Of a DNA stretch of 22,018 bases, positions 1 through 7,984 are shown piece by piece. The stretch is from positions 1 through 22,018 of the forward strand of contig JBFLYN010000046.1 in assembly GCA_040756655.1 (NCBI GenBank), written 5' to 3'. The stretch comes from JBFLYN01 sp040756655. GTDB lineage: Bacteria > Bacillota > Sulfobacillia > UBA8153. The notes under the pieces were generated by a model. The model made no database searches. It worked only from the letters and a program-made list of their open reading frames with translations, and was not told where the DNA came from. Every line of letters begins with the position of its first letter. Position 1 is the stretch's first letter. The position numbers and the translations under genes are program-made.

Positions 1-1
1 A

Positions 2-241
2 GAGCATTTACAGCAAGGGCGTGCCTTTGCCAAAACGGAAGCGTATGCCGAGCTCTACGGTCGCCGGCATCTGGTCGAACGCAAACAGGCGGAACTGGTG
101 CGGCATGGCCTAAGGAAAGCCCGCTATTTCGGGCAACAGGCGCAGGAAATTGGCCATGAGGAGGCCGCCCAGCCGGTCGTCCCCCCGCCCCAGGGTCTGG
201 GCGGTGATGACCAAGGCCGTGTAGGGTCCATTCATGTTTGA
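2..241 (+). pseudogene. 3' end of a DDE transposase gene, fused into a DsrE-like gene
   Basis: The frame is open from the window edge to a TGA at 239-241. Its first 44 codons read like the C-terminus of a DDE transposase: a basic helix with RRHLVERKQAEL followed by HGLRKARYFG, the pattern seen near the end of IS1182/ISNCY-type transposases. After codon 44 (about base 133) the similarity stops. The usual hydrophobic tail ending in NLKR is absent, and the remaining codons only read antisense through the DsrE-like fragment on the minus strand. The transposase has therefore lost its own end, and the terminal 35 residues are read-through. The exact IS family is uncertain because only the last part is visible. 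Confidence 0.5.
110..235 (-). pseudogene. 5' fragment of a DsrE/YedF-like sulfur-relay family gene
   Basis: A minus-strand frame starts with ATG at 235, behind an AAGGAG ribosome binding site, and encodes only 41 residues before TAG. Residues 5-35 match the start of the DsrE-like fold as found in the C-terminal domain of YedF (selenium metabolism family): ALVITAQTLGRGDDRLGGLLM, then ANFLRLLP. Family members normally continue for about 70-100 more residues. Here the match ends at P35 (base 131), and the following codons are the complement of the transposase tail. The gene sits 61 bases downstream of tldE on the same strand, so it was probably the last gene of that operon before it was broken. 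It is probably non-functional. Confidence 0.55.
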
Positions 242-260
242 TCTCACTCCTTGTGACTTA

Positions 261-287
261 CCGGGCCGGGCACTATGCCCGGCCCGG
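261..287 (-). terminator. Perfect 12-bp GC hairpin downstream of tldE
   Basis: CCGGGCCGGGCA and TGCCCGGCCCGG form a perfect 12-bp stem around a 3-base loop, 9 bases beyond the tldE stop. No T-run follows on the minus strand, so it is not a textbook intrinsic terminator. On the plus strand a weak GGGTTTCTC follows, facing readers of the transposase remnant. It may end or attenuate the tld operon transcript, or protect its 3' end. Confidence 0.45.
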
Positions 288-296
288 CGGGTTTCT

Positions 297-1634
297 CTAC
301 TTCCCGGCCACGGCCAGCGCCCGGATCCTGAGGGCCGGTGAGCCGTAAGACCACCGGAAATTTAAGTCGCTTCCCACTGCCTCCACGTCCAAGAGCATCC
401 TAAAGAAGTTCCCGGCCACGGTGACCTGGTCGACCGGGGCCGCCACGACTCCGCGCTGTATGAGGTAGCCGGTAGCTCCCACGGAGAAGTCGCCTGATAC
501 AGGCTTGGCGCCGGAATGAAGGCCCTGGACGCTGGTGATGAGCAATCCCTGCTCCATCCCGGCCACCAGCTGGTCAAAGGAGTGGCCTCCCGCGCTGACA
601 AACAGGTTGTGGGGTGCAACCTCCACCGTGGACTTGAAAGAAGACCTGAAAGCATGGCCGGTGGAGGCTACCCCGTCCTTGCGGGCGGTCTTTAGGTTGT
701 GAAGGTAGGTGGCGAGGGTTCCGGCGCTGATGATCTCCCGGGGCGAGGTGGCCACCCCCTCGGCATCGAAGGGCGTGGACCCTGCCCCCTGGGGAAGGAA
801 GGGATCGTCCGCCAGCGTCACGATTTCGTGGGCTACCTGGGTCCCCAGTCTGTCCTTCAGGAGCGAAAGCCCCTTGTGCACCGACTCGGCGGAAAAGACC
901 CCGCTGAAGGTGGCAAGCAGATCCGCGGCTACGTCCCAGCGGAGGAGTACCGGGTAGGTTCCGGACTCCACCGGAGACGCCCCGAACATGGACACGGCCT
1001 CCGCCACCGCGGTAGCGGCCAGGACACCCGGCTCCAGGCGGGCCAGCTGCCGCCCGCCCCAGAATTCCCGGCCCGAGCGGCGCTCGCTCCCATCCACGGC
1101 CACCACGTCCACTCCCCCAGTAAGGTAGTGGCCGCGGGCCGTAAGGTCCAGACCATGGGTGTTGATGATGACCCGTTCGGTGCTGGTGCGGGACAGGCCG
1201 GAGTTGACAAACTTGACCCGCCCGTCGGCATCCCGGGCCAGGGCGGCCGTCTCCTGGGCCAGTTCGATGAGGCGTGCTCCCGTAAGCCGGGCCACCTCCG
1301 GGCTCTCCAGGTCCAGTTCTGGATAGGAAGGAGAGCCTCGGTGGATCTCCTCTACGTCCTCGGACTCCACGTGACCTGCATTGCTCTTGGCCTCGGCCAC
1401 CAGAAGCTCGATGGACTCCTGGTCCAGCTTCTCTGTGAAGGCGTAGCCCAGCTTGTCCCGGTACAGGCCGCGGAAAGAGAGGCCGCGGCTTTCGGCCAGG
1501 GAGTAGGAGTCGAGCTGGTCTTGAAACACCCGCACCGACAGCTGGCCCGTGGACTGGACGTACACTTCCATGGGACCGAACCCTTCCGCCTGGCCCCGCC
1601 GGAACAACCGGTCCGCAAATTCCCTCAGGTTCAT
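297..1634 (-). CDS. tldE: TldE/PmbA family protein (TldD partner, metalloprotease subunit)
   Basis: This 445-residue protein belongs to the PmbA/TldD family. It lacks the HExxxH zinc motif that its neighbour carries, as expected for the non-catalytic TldE partner. The C-terminal half has the family hallmarks: SFKSTVEVAPHNLFV, the glycine-rich SGDFSVGATGYLI stretch, and a final GNFFRMLLDVEAVGSDLNF followed by GSPALRI. In characterised bacteria TldD and TldE form a heterodimeric protease that digests unfolded peptides, for example microcin B17 leader processing and CcdA degradation. The ATG overlaps the tldD stop as ATGA, so the two are translationally coupled. Its natural substrate here is not evident. 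Confidence 0.93.
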   Translation of the reverse strand: MNLREFADRLFRRGQAEGFGPMEVYVQSTGQLSVRVFQDQLDSYSLAESRGLSFRGLYRDKLGYAFTEKLDQESIELLVAEAKSNAGHVESEDVEEIHRGSPSYPELDLESPEVARLTGARLIELAQETAALARDADGRVKFVNSGLSRTSTERVIINTHGLDLTARGHYLTGGVDVVAVDGSERRSGREFWGGRQLARLEPGVLAATAVAEAVSMFGASPVESGTYPVLLRWDVAADLLATFSGVFSAESVHKGLSLLKDRLGTQVAHEIVTLADDPFLPQGAGSTPFDAEGVATSPREIISAGTLATYLHNLKTARKDGVASTGHAFRSSFKSTVEVAPHNLFVSAGGHSFDQLVAGMEQGLLITSVQGLHSGAKPVSGDFSVGATGYLIQRGVVAAPVDQVTVAGNFFRMLLDVEAVGSDLNFRWSYGSPALRIRALAVAGK

Positions 1635-3025
1635 GACCTGGCCCCCTTCCCGCCGCCCACGGTGAGCTCGGACACCCGGATGGTGGGTTGCCCCACATCA
1701 GTGGGGACAGCACCGCTTAGAGAGCCGCACATGCCCTGCCCCCGGGCCAGGTCGCCGGCGACCATGTCGATTTTCAAGAGTACCTCGGAACCGCGCCCGA
1801 TGAGGGTAGCACCCCGCACCGGGTGGTCGATCCTCCCGTTTTTTACTATGTACGCCTCGTCCACGGCGAAGTTGAACTCTCCGGTGGCGGTGTTCACCGA
1901 GCCCCCGCCCATGCTCTTGGCGTAGAGCCCGTACTCGGTGCTGGCGATGATCTCCTCGGGAGTGCTGTTGCCTGCGGCAATGAGGGTGTTGCTCATGCGG
2001 GAGGTGGGGGCGAACCGGTAGGACTGGCGCCGGCCCGAACCCGTGGGGGGCACCTGCATCCTCCGGCCGTTGAACCGGTCCACCATGTACCCCTTGAGGA
2101 CTCCCTTTTCAATGAGCACCTTGTGCTGCATGGGGATGCCCTCGTCGTCCACGTTCATGGTCCCCCAGGCGTTGGGGATGGTACCGTCGTCCACGGCGGT
2201 CACCAGGTCCGAGGCCACTTTCTGCCCTAGCTTCCCGGCAAACTCCGACGTGCCCTTGGCCACCGAGGTGGCCTCCAGGCTGTGCCCGCAGGCCTCGTGG
2301 AAGATCACGCCGCCGAACTGGTTGGCGATGATCACCGGCATCCTCCCGCCCGGGCAGAGGTCGGCCAGGACCGCGGTATGGGCCATGCGGGAGGCGTCCC
2401 TGGCGTACTCCTCGATATCGATGGTGTCGTAAAACTCCCACCCCATGCTGGCCCCCGGGGCGTAGGTGCCCGTCTGCTTTTCAACGCCCCGGGACGCCAC
2501 CGCCATGATGCTGGTGCGCGTCCTGACCCGGCGGTCTTCCACCAGCAGGCCCTCGGTGTTGGCGATCTGCACCTTCTGGTCTTCGTCCATGTAGTTGACC
2601 CGGACCTGGCTGATAAGGCTATGGTACCCCTTGGCGGCATGGTAGGCTCGCCTTACCAGGTCCACCTTACACCGGGTCTCGACGCTGCCAGGGTAAACCC
2701 GGATGGGCGTCAGGTCGGGGACTTCGCCCCGGGTCAAATCCATGACCAGCTGGGACTGGTGGCCGGTGATGGCCTCGGCGGCGGTGCGGGCCACCCGCTG
2801 CAGGTTTTCGTGACCATCGTCGTTGGTGTACGCGTAGACGTAGTTCAGGTCCTTGAAGATCCGCACCCCGATGCCGTAGTCCCGACCGGTAAGGCAGCGT
2901 TCCACGGTGCCGCCCACCATGGTTACGGCGGTGCTGCGCCGGTCCTCCACGAACACCTCGGCGAAATCACCCCCGGTGCTCACCGCGGCCCCCAGCACGC
3001 TTTCCAGCACACTCTTGGCTAACAT
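1631..3025 (-). CDS. tldD: TldD family zinc metalloprotease (catalytic subunit)
   Basis: The 464-residue product is a full-length TldD. The zinc-binding HEACGH lies at residues 243-248, after the conserved NQFGGVIF strand, and is followed by the long EATSVAKGTSEFAGKLG segment. The C-terminal third carries GRGSEVLLKIDMVAGD and the MCGSLSGAVPTDVGQPTIRVSELTVGG ending. TldD houses the active site of the TldD/TldE complex, which cleaves flexible or unfolded peptides threaded into a closed chamber in the cytoplasm. The ATG at 3025 is preceded by AAAGGAG. The gene starts 28 bases after the tetR stop and overlaps tldE by four bases, so it is probably expressed from the efflux operon, though a separate promoter cannot be excluded. 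Confidence 0.95.
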   Translation of the reverse strand: MLAKSVLESVLGAAVSTGGDFAEVFVEDRRSTAVTMVGGTVERCLTGRDYGIGVRIFKDLNYVYAYTNDDGHENLQRVARTAAEAITGHQSQLVMDLTRGEVPDLTPIRVYPGSVETRCKVDLVRRAYHAAKGYHSLISQVRVNYMDEDQKVQIANTEGLLVEDRRVRTRTSIMAVASRGVEKQTGTYAPGASMGWEFYDTIDIEEYARDASRMAHTAVLADLCPGGRMPVIIANQFGGVIFHEACGHSLEATSVAKGTSEFAGKLGQKVASDLVTAVDDGTIPNAWGTMNVDDEGIPMQHKVLIEKGVLKGYMVDRFNGRRMQVPPTGSGRRQSYRFAPTSRMSNTLIAAGNSTPEEIIASTEYGLYAKSMGGGSVNTATGEFNFAVDEAYIVKNGRIDHPVRGATLIGRGSEVLLKIDMVAGDLARGQGMCGSLSGAVPTDVGQPTIRVSELTVGGGKGARS

Positions 3026-3053
3026 CGCCCGTCTCCTTTACTCAGTTCTGATC

Positions 3054-3683
3054 TTAACTATTACGGTGGTCTCCAGCGATTTCCTCTTGGTCCCGGGGCC
3101 CCAGGCCTGACCACAGCTGGCCGGCGACGGTCCGGGCCAGTTCCCGGGGTTCGGCCCGAACCCGGCCCGGCGCCCAGAGTGCCCGGGCCACCAGCGAGTT
3201 GATGGTCCCCACTATGATGTGGGCCCAGATTTGCTGGTCCACCGGTCCCAATTCTCCTGATTGTATGCCGATCTCCAGCATCCCACGGATTATCCCAAGG
3301 TTTTCTTCCTTTACGCCCACCGCCCAGACTTTGAACTCCTCTCGCATGCCGGTAGCTCCCTCAATCACGAACCTGGCCACCTCCCGGCTCATGTGGGCCA
3401 TGCCCAGAGCGTGGGCGATGATGGCTTCCAGCTTGGCCCGGGTGCTCCCCTCCCCACCAGCCAGGGCCTTGATGGCCGCCACGTACTGCTGGATGGCATA
3501 CCGGTAGATCTCTTCGAGGAGTTCCTGCTTGCTGGAGAAGTACAGGTAGACAGTACCCTTGCCGATGCCGGCTTCCAGGGCCACATCCTCGATCTTGGCA
3601 TCGTGGAAACCCTTTTGGCTGAACACGGCTATCCCAGCAGTGATGATCTGCAGGTATTTTTCGTCGTGCGCTTCCCGGGTTAT
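3054..3683 (-). CDS. TetR family transcriptional regulator, apparent ATA start
   Basis: This is a TetR-type repressor, 209 residues if begun at ATA (3683-3681). The helix-turn-helix reads KIEDVALEAGIGKGTVYLYFSSKQELLEEIY, the standard TetR signature, followed by an all-helical ligand-binding domain. The first ordinary start is GTG at 3626, but starting there (190 residues) removes helix 1 (about 19 residues, TREAHDEKYLQIITAGIA), which the fold normally needs. An in-frame stop, the one ending the TolC-like gene, lies only two codons before the ATA, so no ATG, GTG or TTG can restore the full domain. A strong GGAGGTGA sits at correct spacing before the ATA. It probably represses its own efflux operon through the palindrome at 9291-9304. 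Confidence 0.85.
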   Translation of the reverse strand: MTREAHDEKYLQIITAGIAVFSQKGFHDAKIEDVALEAGIGKGTVYLYFSSKQELLEEIYRYAIQQYVAAIKALAGGEGSTRAKLEAIIAHALGMAHMSREVARFVIEGATGMREEFKVWAVGVKEENLGIIRGMLEIGIQSGELGPVDQQIWAHIIVGTINSLVARALWAPGRVRAEPRELARTVAGQLWSGLGPRDQEEIAGDHRNS

Positions 3684-3689
3684 ATGCCC

Positions 3690-3697
3690 TCACCTCC
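3690..3697 (-). promoter_or_regulatory. Ribosome binding site that points to an ATA start for tetR
   Basis: GGAGGTGA on the minus strand, overlapping the stop codon of the TolC-like gene. From the GGAGG core to the ATA at 3683 the spacer is 9 bases, which is optimal. The next usable start (GTG 3626) is more than 60 bases away with no comparable site, so this element is the main evidence for the non-canonical start. Confidence 0.6.
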
Positions 3698-4931
3698 CCA
3701 GGTCCTGCCGGGACCCGGCGCTCCCGGCGTGTACGTATACGGCCTTGGCGATCTCGTATTCGAACAGGGCGGCAATGTAAGCGGTCTGGGCCTGGGACAG
3801 GGCCAAGTTGGCCGCCAGCACCTCCAGGTTGGTGCCGGCCCCGGCCTCGTACCTGAGCCCGGCCAGCCTTACGCCTTCCCGGGCCGCCTGGAGGCTCTCA
3901 TCGTAAACCGCCAAGCGCTCCTTGGCCTCTGCTACGTTAAGGTGGGCCTGCCTGACCTGGAAGGTGATTTCGTCTTTGGTCAGCAGGTAGTAAATTACGG
4001 CCTGCTGGTAGTCGAGGCGGGCGGCGGGGATGTTATACTGCTCGGACTGGTCTGGTGTTTCGTCGCCCTCGCCCGGGTTGGGCAGCCCAGGCGGCCACCA
4101 GGGGATTCCGTCGAAGTCAAAGTCAGGCCAGTCCACGGGCAGCCCGGGCAGGCTGGGCCGCGATGGGTAAGCCAACGCCAGCTCCAGGTTCCGGCGGGTC
4201 AGTTCGGTCATGGCCAGGGCCTGGTGCATCTCGTAGCGACGCTCCAGCGCCTGCTTGGTATGCTGCTCCATATCGTAGCCGGAGATATCCAGAAGCGGCA
4301 CCAAAGGTTCCAGCTCCAACCGGGCGTCCAGGGGAAGACCGATGACCCGGCACAGGGCCATCAGGGCCAGGCTCAGGTTTTTCTCGGCGGTGATGTAGGA
4401 TGCACGGGTGTCGGCCTCGCGTACCCGCGCGTCCATGACGTCCTTGTAAGGCACGGTTCCCGCGTCGAACAGCTTCTGGGCCAGCCGGACGTGGTCCTGG
4501 GCGCGCTCCATGGCTTGTCCGGCCAGCCTTACCAGTTCCCTGGCCAGAAGGGAACGGAGGTAGGCGGTGCGCACCTGCAGCTCCACGTTACGGTAGGTGG
4601 CAGTAAGGTTCAGCTCGGCCAGTTCCAGGCTCTGCCGGGCCTGCAGAGGGTACAGATGCTTGATGCTGGCTATCTCGTAGCTGGTCACCGCATCCTCCGG
4701 GATCCTGCCGGCAAGGCTGGCTGCCCGGTCGTGGTCCAGCCGGGCCTTCTCTACCTTGATGCGCGCCAGTTCCAATGACGGGCTGATGTCATGGGCACGC
4801 TGGATGGCGCTGGCCAGGGATAGGACGAAAGTTCCCGGGGACGACTGGGGCCACGCCCGTCCTGGAGGCGAAGGCGGGCTGGTGGCCAGAAGCGCCAACA
4901 GTGCGGCCACGGCTACTGCACGCCATTTCAT
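3690..4931 (-). CDS. TolC-family (outer membrane factor-like) protein
   Basis: The 413-residue product begins with a signal peptide (basic MKWR, then a hydrophobic stretch to about residue 18, Pro-rich to about 28). It has two long helical halves typical of TolC repeats: residues 34-200 and about 215-400, each ending in a coiled hairpin with GLRYEAGAGTNLEVLAANLALSQAQ-type sequence. In this family the trimer forms the exit duct for a pump and adaptor. Oddly, the segments where beta-barrel strands should lie are very short (about residues 72-92) or replaced by a Pro/Trp/Asp-rich loop (about 256-299). The ATG overlaps the RND stop (ATGA), placing it third in the efflux operon. Assignment to the family is firm; true outer-membrane insertion is doubtful. 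Confidence 0.85.
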   Translation of the reverse strand: MKWRAVAVAALLALLATSPPSPPGRAWPQSSPGTFVLSLASAIQRAHDISPSLELARIKVEKARLDHDRAASLAGRIPEDAVTSYEIASIKHLYPLQARQSLELAELNLTATYRNVELQVRTAYLRSLLARELVRLAGQAMERAQDHVRLAQKLFDAGTVPYKDVMDARVREADTRASYITAEKNLSLALMALCRVIGLPLDARLELEPLVPLLDISGYDMEQHTKQALERRYEMHQALAMTELTRRNLELALAYPSRPSLPGLPVDWPDFDFDGIPWWPPGLPNPGEGDETPDQSEQYNIPAARLDYQQAVIYYLLTKDEITFQVRQAHLNVAEAKERLAVYDESLQAAREGVRLAGLRYEAGAGTNLEVLAANLALSQAQTAYIAALFEYEIAKAVYVHAGSAGSRQDLGR

Positions 4932-7900
4932 AGGGTCTCAGCTCCTTTCTCCGCCGCGAGCATTCGAGCGGCCCAGGCCAAGTCGGCCAATAGGGTATAA
5001 AGAACCGGCACTACCACCAGGGTCAGCAGGGTGGCCAGTACCAGGCCGCTGATGACGGCCAAGGCCAAGGGGGCCTGGAGTTCGGAGCCGCGTCCCCCTC
5101 CCAGCGCCATGGGCAGCAGTCCCAGCACGGTGGTGATGGTAGTCATGAGAATGGGCCTCAACCGGGTGGTAGCGGCTTCTAGGGCCGCCTCTACGGGCGG
5201 GCTCCCCCGCCGCTGGCGTTGCAGGGTGTAGTCCATGAGCACGATGCCGTTGTTCACTACGATACCGGCCAGAGTTATGGTGCCGATGATGGACGGTACC
5301 GACAGGCGGTGGCCGGTAAGTACCAGCCCGTAGATAGCCCCGCTCAGGGCCAGTGGCACCGTCACCATGATGATGAACGGGTACGCCAGCGACTCGAACT
5401 GGGAGGCCAGGACCATGTACACGAGGACGATGGACAGGACCAGCGCCTGGCCGAGGGTGGAAAACGCCTCCGCCATCTCCCGGGTCTCCCCGCCATACTC
5501 CAAGGAGTAGCCGGGAGGTAAGGGCATGGGATCTACCAGACGGCGTACGTCCTCCATGACACTGCCCAGGTCCCGCCCGCTGACCTGGCTCGACACGGTC
5601 ACTGTGCGCACCTGGTCCTGGCGGGTAATGCGGGCCGGGCCAGGTGAACTCTCCAGGCGTGACACTGCCGACAACGGTACGGGCATACCCAAGGGTGACA
5701 ACAGCATGATGTGATCCAGGTCGCTGGTGGTAACCACGGTTTCCGGTGGGAAAGTGACCCGCACATCGATTTCACTTCCCGCCACTCGGTAGCGGGTGGC
5801 CACTTCACCGTCCAGGACGGCCCGCACGGTGGTAGCCACCTGCCCGGCGCTGATACCGTAATGGGCAGCCCGCAACCGGTCCACGACTACCCGGGTCTCG
5901 GGGCTTCCCTGCTGCAGGCTGGTTTCCACTTCACGGGTGCCGGGAACAGCCCGGACCAGCGTGGCGATGTCGGAAGCCAACGCTGCCAGGACCTCCAGGT
6001 CGTCGCCCTTCACCGAGATGACCAGTGGGGCCCCGAATAGCTGCTCCTCTCCCACCAGGCCCGAAGCCAGGTTGACCCGGATCTCGGCTCCTGGAATAAG
6101 CTGCACCTCCCGACGGAGACGTTCTACAAGGTAGCGTGTGGGTCCGGCTGCCGGGCCCAACCTGACCAGCACTCCGCCTACATCCCCTCCCGAAGCAGCT
6201 CCCAGTCCCCAGCCCCGCTCCCCGCTGCTGGCGAAGGTGAGCATGGTCTCGGGCTGCTCCAGCACCAGTGCCTCTACTTCCTTAAGCACGGCATCGGTGC
6301 GGGCCAGGGTCGACCCCCTGGGCAGCCTTACTTCAATGTTAATCTCTCCCCGGTCCATGGCGGGCAGAAACTCCATCTTCATGGCCGGCCACACCAGTGC
6401 CACCCCGGCCATGACCAGGATGGTGCACAACACCACCCCGCCGCGGCGGGCCAGGCACCAGGCCAACCATGTGCGGTAGGTCACCGCCAGCCTGCCAGCG
6501 CGCTCCCGGGACTTGACGGCGGTGGCCGAGAGCAGGAACGAAGCAGCCATAGGTATGAAGGTCAGGGCCACCACCAGCGATGACAAAAGAGCAAATGACA
6601 CTGTGTAGGCCAGCTGGCGGAAAAGCTGGGACGCCAGGCCCTGGATGAACACCACGGGCAAGAACACCACCAGCGTGGTCAGGGTCGAAGCCGTCACCGG
6701 CATGGCTACTTCCCAGGTACCGGTGAGGGAGGCCTCGCGGGGGTTCAACCCCTGTTCGCGGTACCGGAAGATGTTTTCCAAGACCACGATGGCGTTATCC
6801 ACCAACATACCCACGCCGAGGGCCAGGCCACCTAGAGACAGCAGGTTCAGGGTCAGGCCGGCGAAGTAGATGAAACTGAAAGTGGCCACCAGGGAGATGG
6901 GGATGGCCATGCCTATGACCAGGATGGTAGGAATGCTCGAGAGGAAAAGGTAGAGGATGACTACGGCCAGGATGCCACCGATGACGGCATTCTGGGCCAC
7001 GTTCCAGATGGAGGTGGTAATGAATGAAGCCTGGTCCACTGCCACTTCCACGACCATCCCGGAAGGGAGCTCCCGGTTGAGCCTGGCCAACTCCTGTCTG
7101 ACCATGCGCGATACCTGCACCGTGTTGGCGCCGGACTGCTTTTGAACTGATAGCCCTAAGCTGGGGCGGCCATTGAGCCGGGTGATGGAACCCGGTGTGG
7201 TCTGGCCCAGGCTCACGGTGGCCAGTTCGTCCAGGGTCACACCTCCGCCCGCCGTGGTTACCCGGGTGCGGGTAAGGTCGTCCAGGTCTAGAAACTGGCC
7301 CACACTGCGGACCAGCACCCGCATGCCGCCCTCTTCTACGTGACCTCCGGGCAGGTTGAGGTTTTCACTGCGCAAGGCCTGGACGATGCTCTGGAGTGGA
7401 ACGCCGTGCACCACAAGCCGGGAGGGTATGACTTCCACCACTACCTCTTCGCGCACGGCGCCGGAGAGGCTGACCGAAGAGACGCCGTCGATACGCTCCA
7501 GGCGGCCCTTGATGAACTCCGCGGCATGGGTCAATTCCACCCGGTCTGTGTCCCCGGAGACAGAAAGCCTCATGATGGGGAGCATGGAAGGGTCGGCCTT
7601 GAACACCAAGGGCGCGTTGGCATCTGCGGGGAGAAACCGTTTGACCAGGTCCACGGCCTCTCGCACGTCCAGAGCCGCCTGGTCCATGTTGGTGCCCCAC
7701 CCAAACTCCAGCATCACCAAGGAGGCGCCCTCCGAGCTCTCCGAGGAAATGCTCTGGATGTTGCTTACCGATCCCAGCGCTTCTTCGATGGGCCGGGTGA
7801 CCAGAGTCTCGATTTCCTGCGGCCCGGCTCCGGAATAGCGGGTGGCCACGGCTATGACGGGAAAGGTCATCTCGGGAAGCAGGTCGGCCGGGACGTTAAT

Positions 7901-7984
7901 CACGGAGATGACGCCCAGGAGGAGTACCATGAGGACGCACATGAACGTGGTGACCGGGCGGCCCACGGCGATGCGGGTGATCAT
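4928..7984 (-). CDS. RND family efflux pump permease (SwrC/AcrB-like)
   Basis: At 1018 residues this is a full-length hydrophobe/amphiphile RND transporter: TM1 at about 12-30, a large extracytoplasmic domain, TM2-6 at about 330-485, a second porter domain, and TM8-12 at about 850-1005. The TM4 proton-relay motif reads GMLVDNAIVVLENI, with D396 in place of the first AcrB aspartate and Asn at the second. VDN is the usual form in SwrC-type pumps of Bacillota, so it is not a defect. It expels drugs, lipopeptides or similar amphiphiles using the proton gradient. It overlaps both neighbours by four bases, so adaptor, pump and duct are translated together. Substrate cannot be told from sequence. 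Confidence 0.95.
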   Translation of the reverse strand: MITRIAVGRPVTTFMCVLMVLLLGVISVINVPADLLPEMTFPVIAVATRYSGAGPQEIETLVTRPIEEALGSVSNIQSISSESSEGASLVMLEFGWGTNMDQAALDVREAVDLVKRFLPADANAPLVFKADPSMLPIMRLSVSGDTDRVELTHAAEFIKGRLERIDGVSSVSLSGAVREEVVVEVIPSRLVVHGVPLQSIVQALRSENLNLPGGHVEEGGMRVLVRSVGQFLDLDDLTRTRVTTAGGGVTLDELATVSLGQTTPGSITRLNGRPSLGLSVQKQSGANTVQVSRMVRQELARLNRELPSGMVVEVAVDQASFITTSIWNVAQNAVIGGILAVVILYLFLSSIPTILVIGMAIPISLVATFSFIYFAGLTLNLLSLGGLALGVGMLVDNAIVVLENIFRYREQGLNPREASLTGTWEVAMPVTASTLTTLVVFLPVVFIQGLASQLFRQLAYTVSFALLSSLVVALTFIPMAASFLLSATAVKSRERAGRLAVTYRTWLAWCLARRGGVVLCTILVMAGVALVWPAMKMEFLPAMDRGEINIEVRLPRGSTLARTDAVLKEVEALVLEQPETMLTFASSGERGWGLGAASGGDVGGVLVRLGPAAGPTRYLVERLRREVQLIPGAEIRVNLASGLVGEEQLFGAPLVISVKGDDLEVLAALASDIATLVRAVPGTREVETSLQQGSPETRVVVDRLRAAHYGISAGQVATTVRAVLDGEVATRYRVAGSEIDVRVTFPPETVVTTSDLDHIMLLSPLGMPVPLSAVSRLESSPGPARITRQDQVRTVTVSSQVSGRDLGSVMEDVRRLVDPMPLPPGYSLEYGGETREMAEAFSTLGQALVLSIVLVYMVLASQFESLAYPFIIMVTVPLALSGAIYGLVLTGHRLSVPSIIGTITLAGIVVNNGIVLMDYTLQRQRRGSPPVEAALEAATTRLRPILMTTITTVLGLLPMALGGGRGSELQAPLALAVISGLVLATLLTLVVVPVLYTLLADLAWAARMLAAEKGAETL

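Noticed and set aside
699..1925. 408-codon open frame on the plus strand
   Set aside because: It is antisense to the firmly identified tldE and tldD genes, rich in Gly/Pro/His/Arg with no domain. Long antisense frames are expected in high-GC coding DNA.
3261..4778. 505-codon open frame on the plus strand
   Set aside because: It is antisense across the TetR and TolC-like genes, has no recognisable motif, and no ribosome binding site was seen for it.
6781..6830. VDN instead of VDD in the RND proton-relay helix
   Set aside because: The VDN form is usual in SwrC-like pumps of Bacillota; the first Asp (D396) is kept, so it is not a loss-of-function mark.
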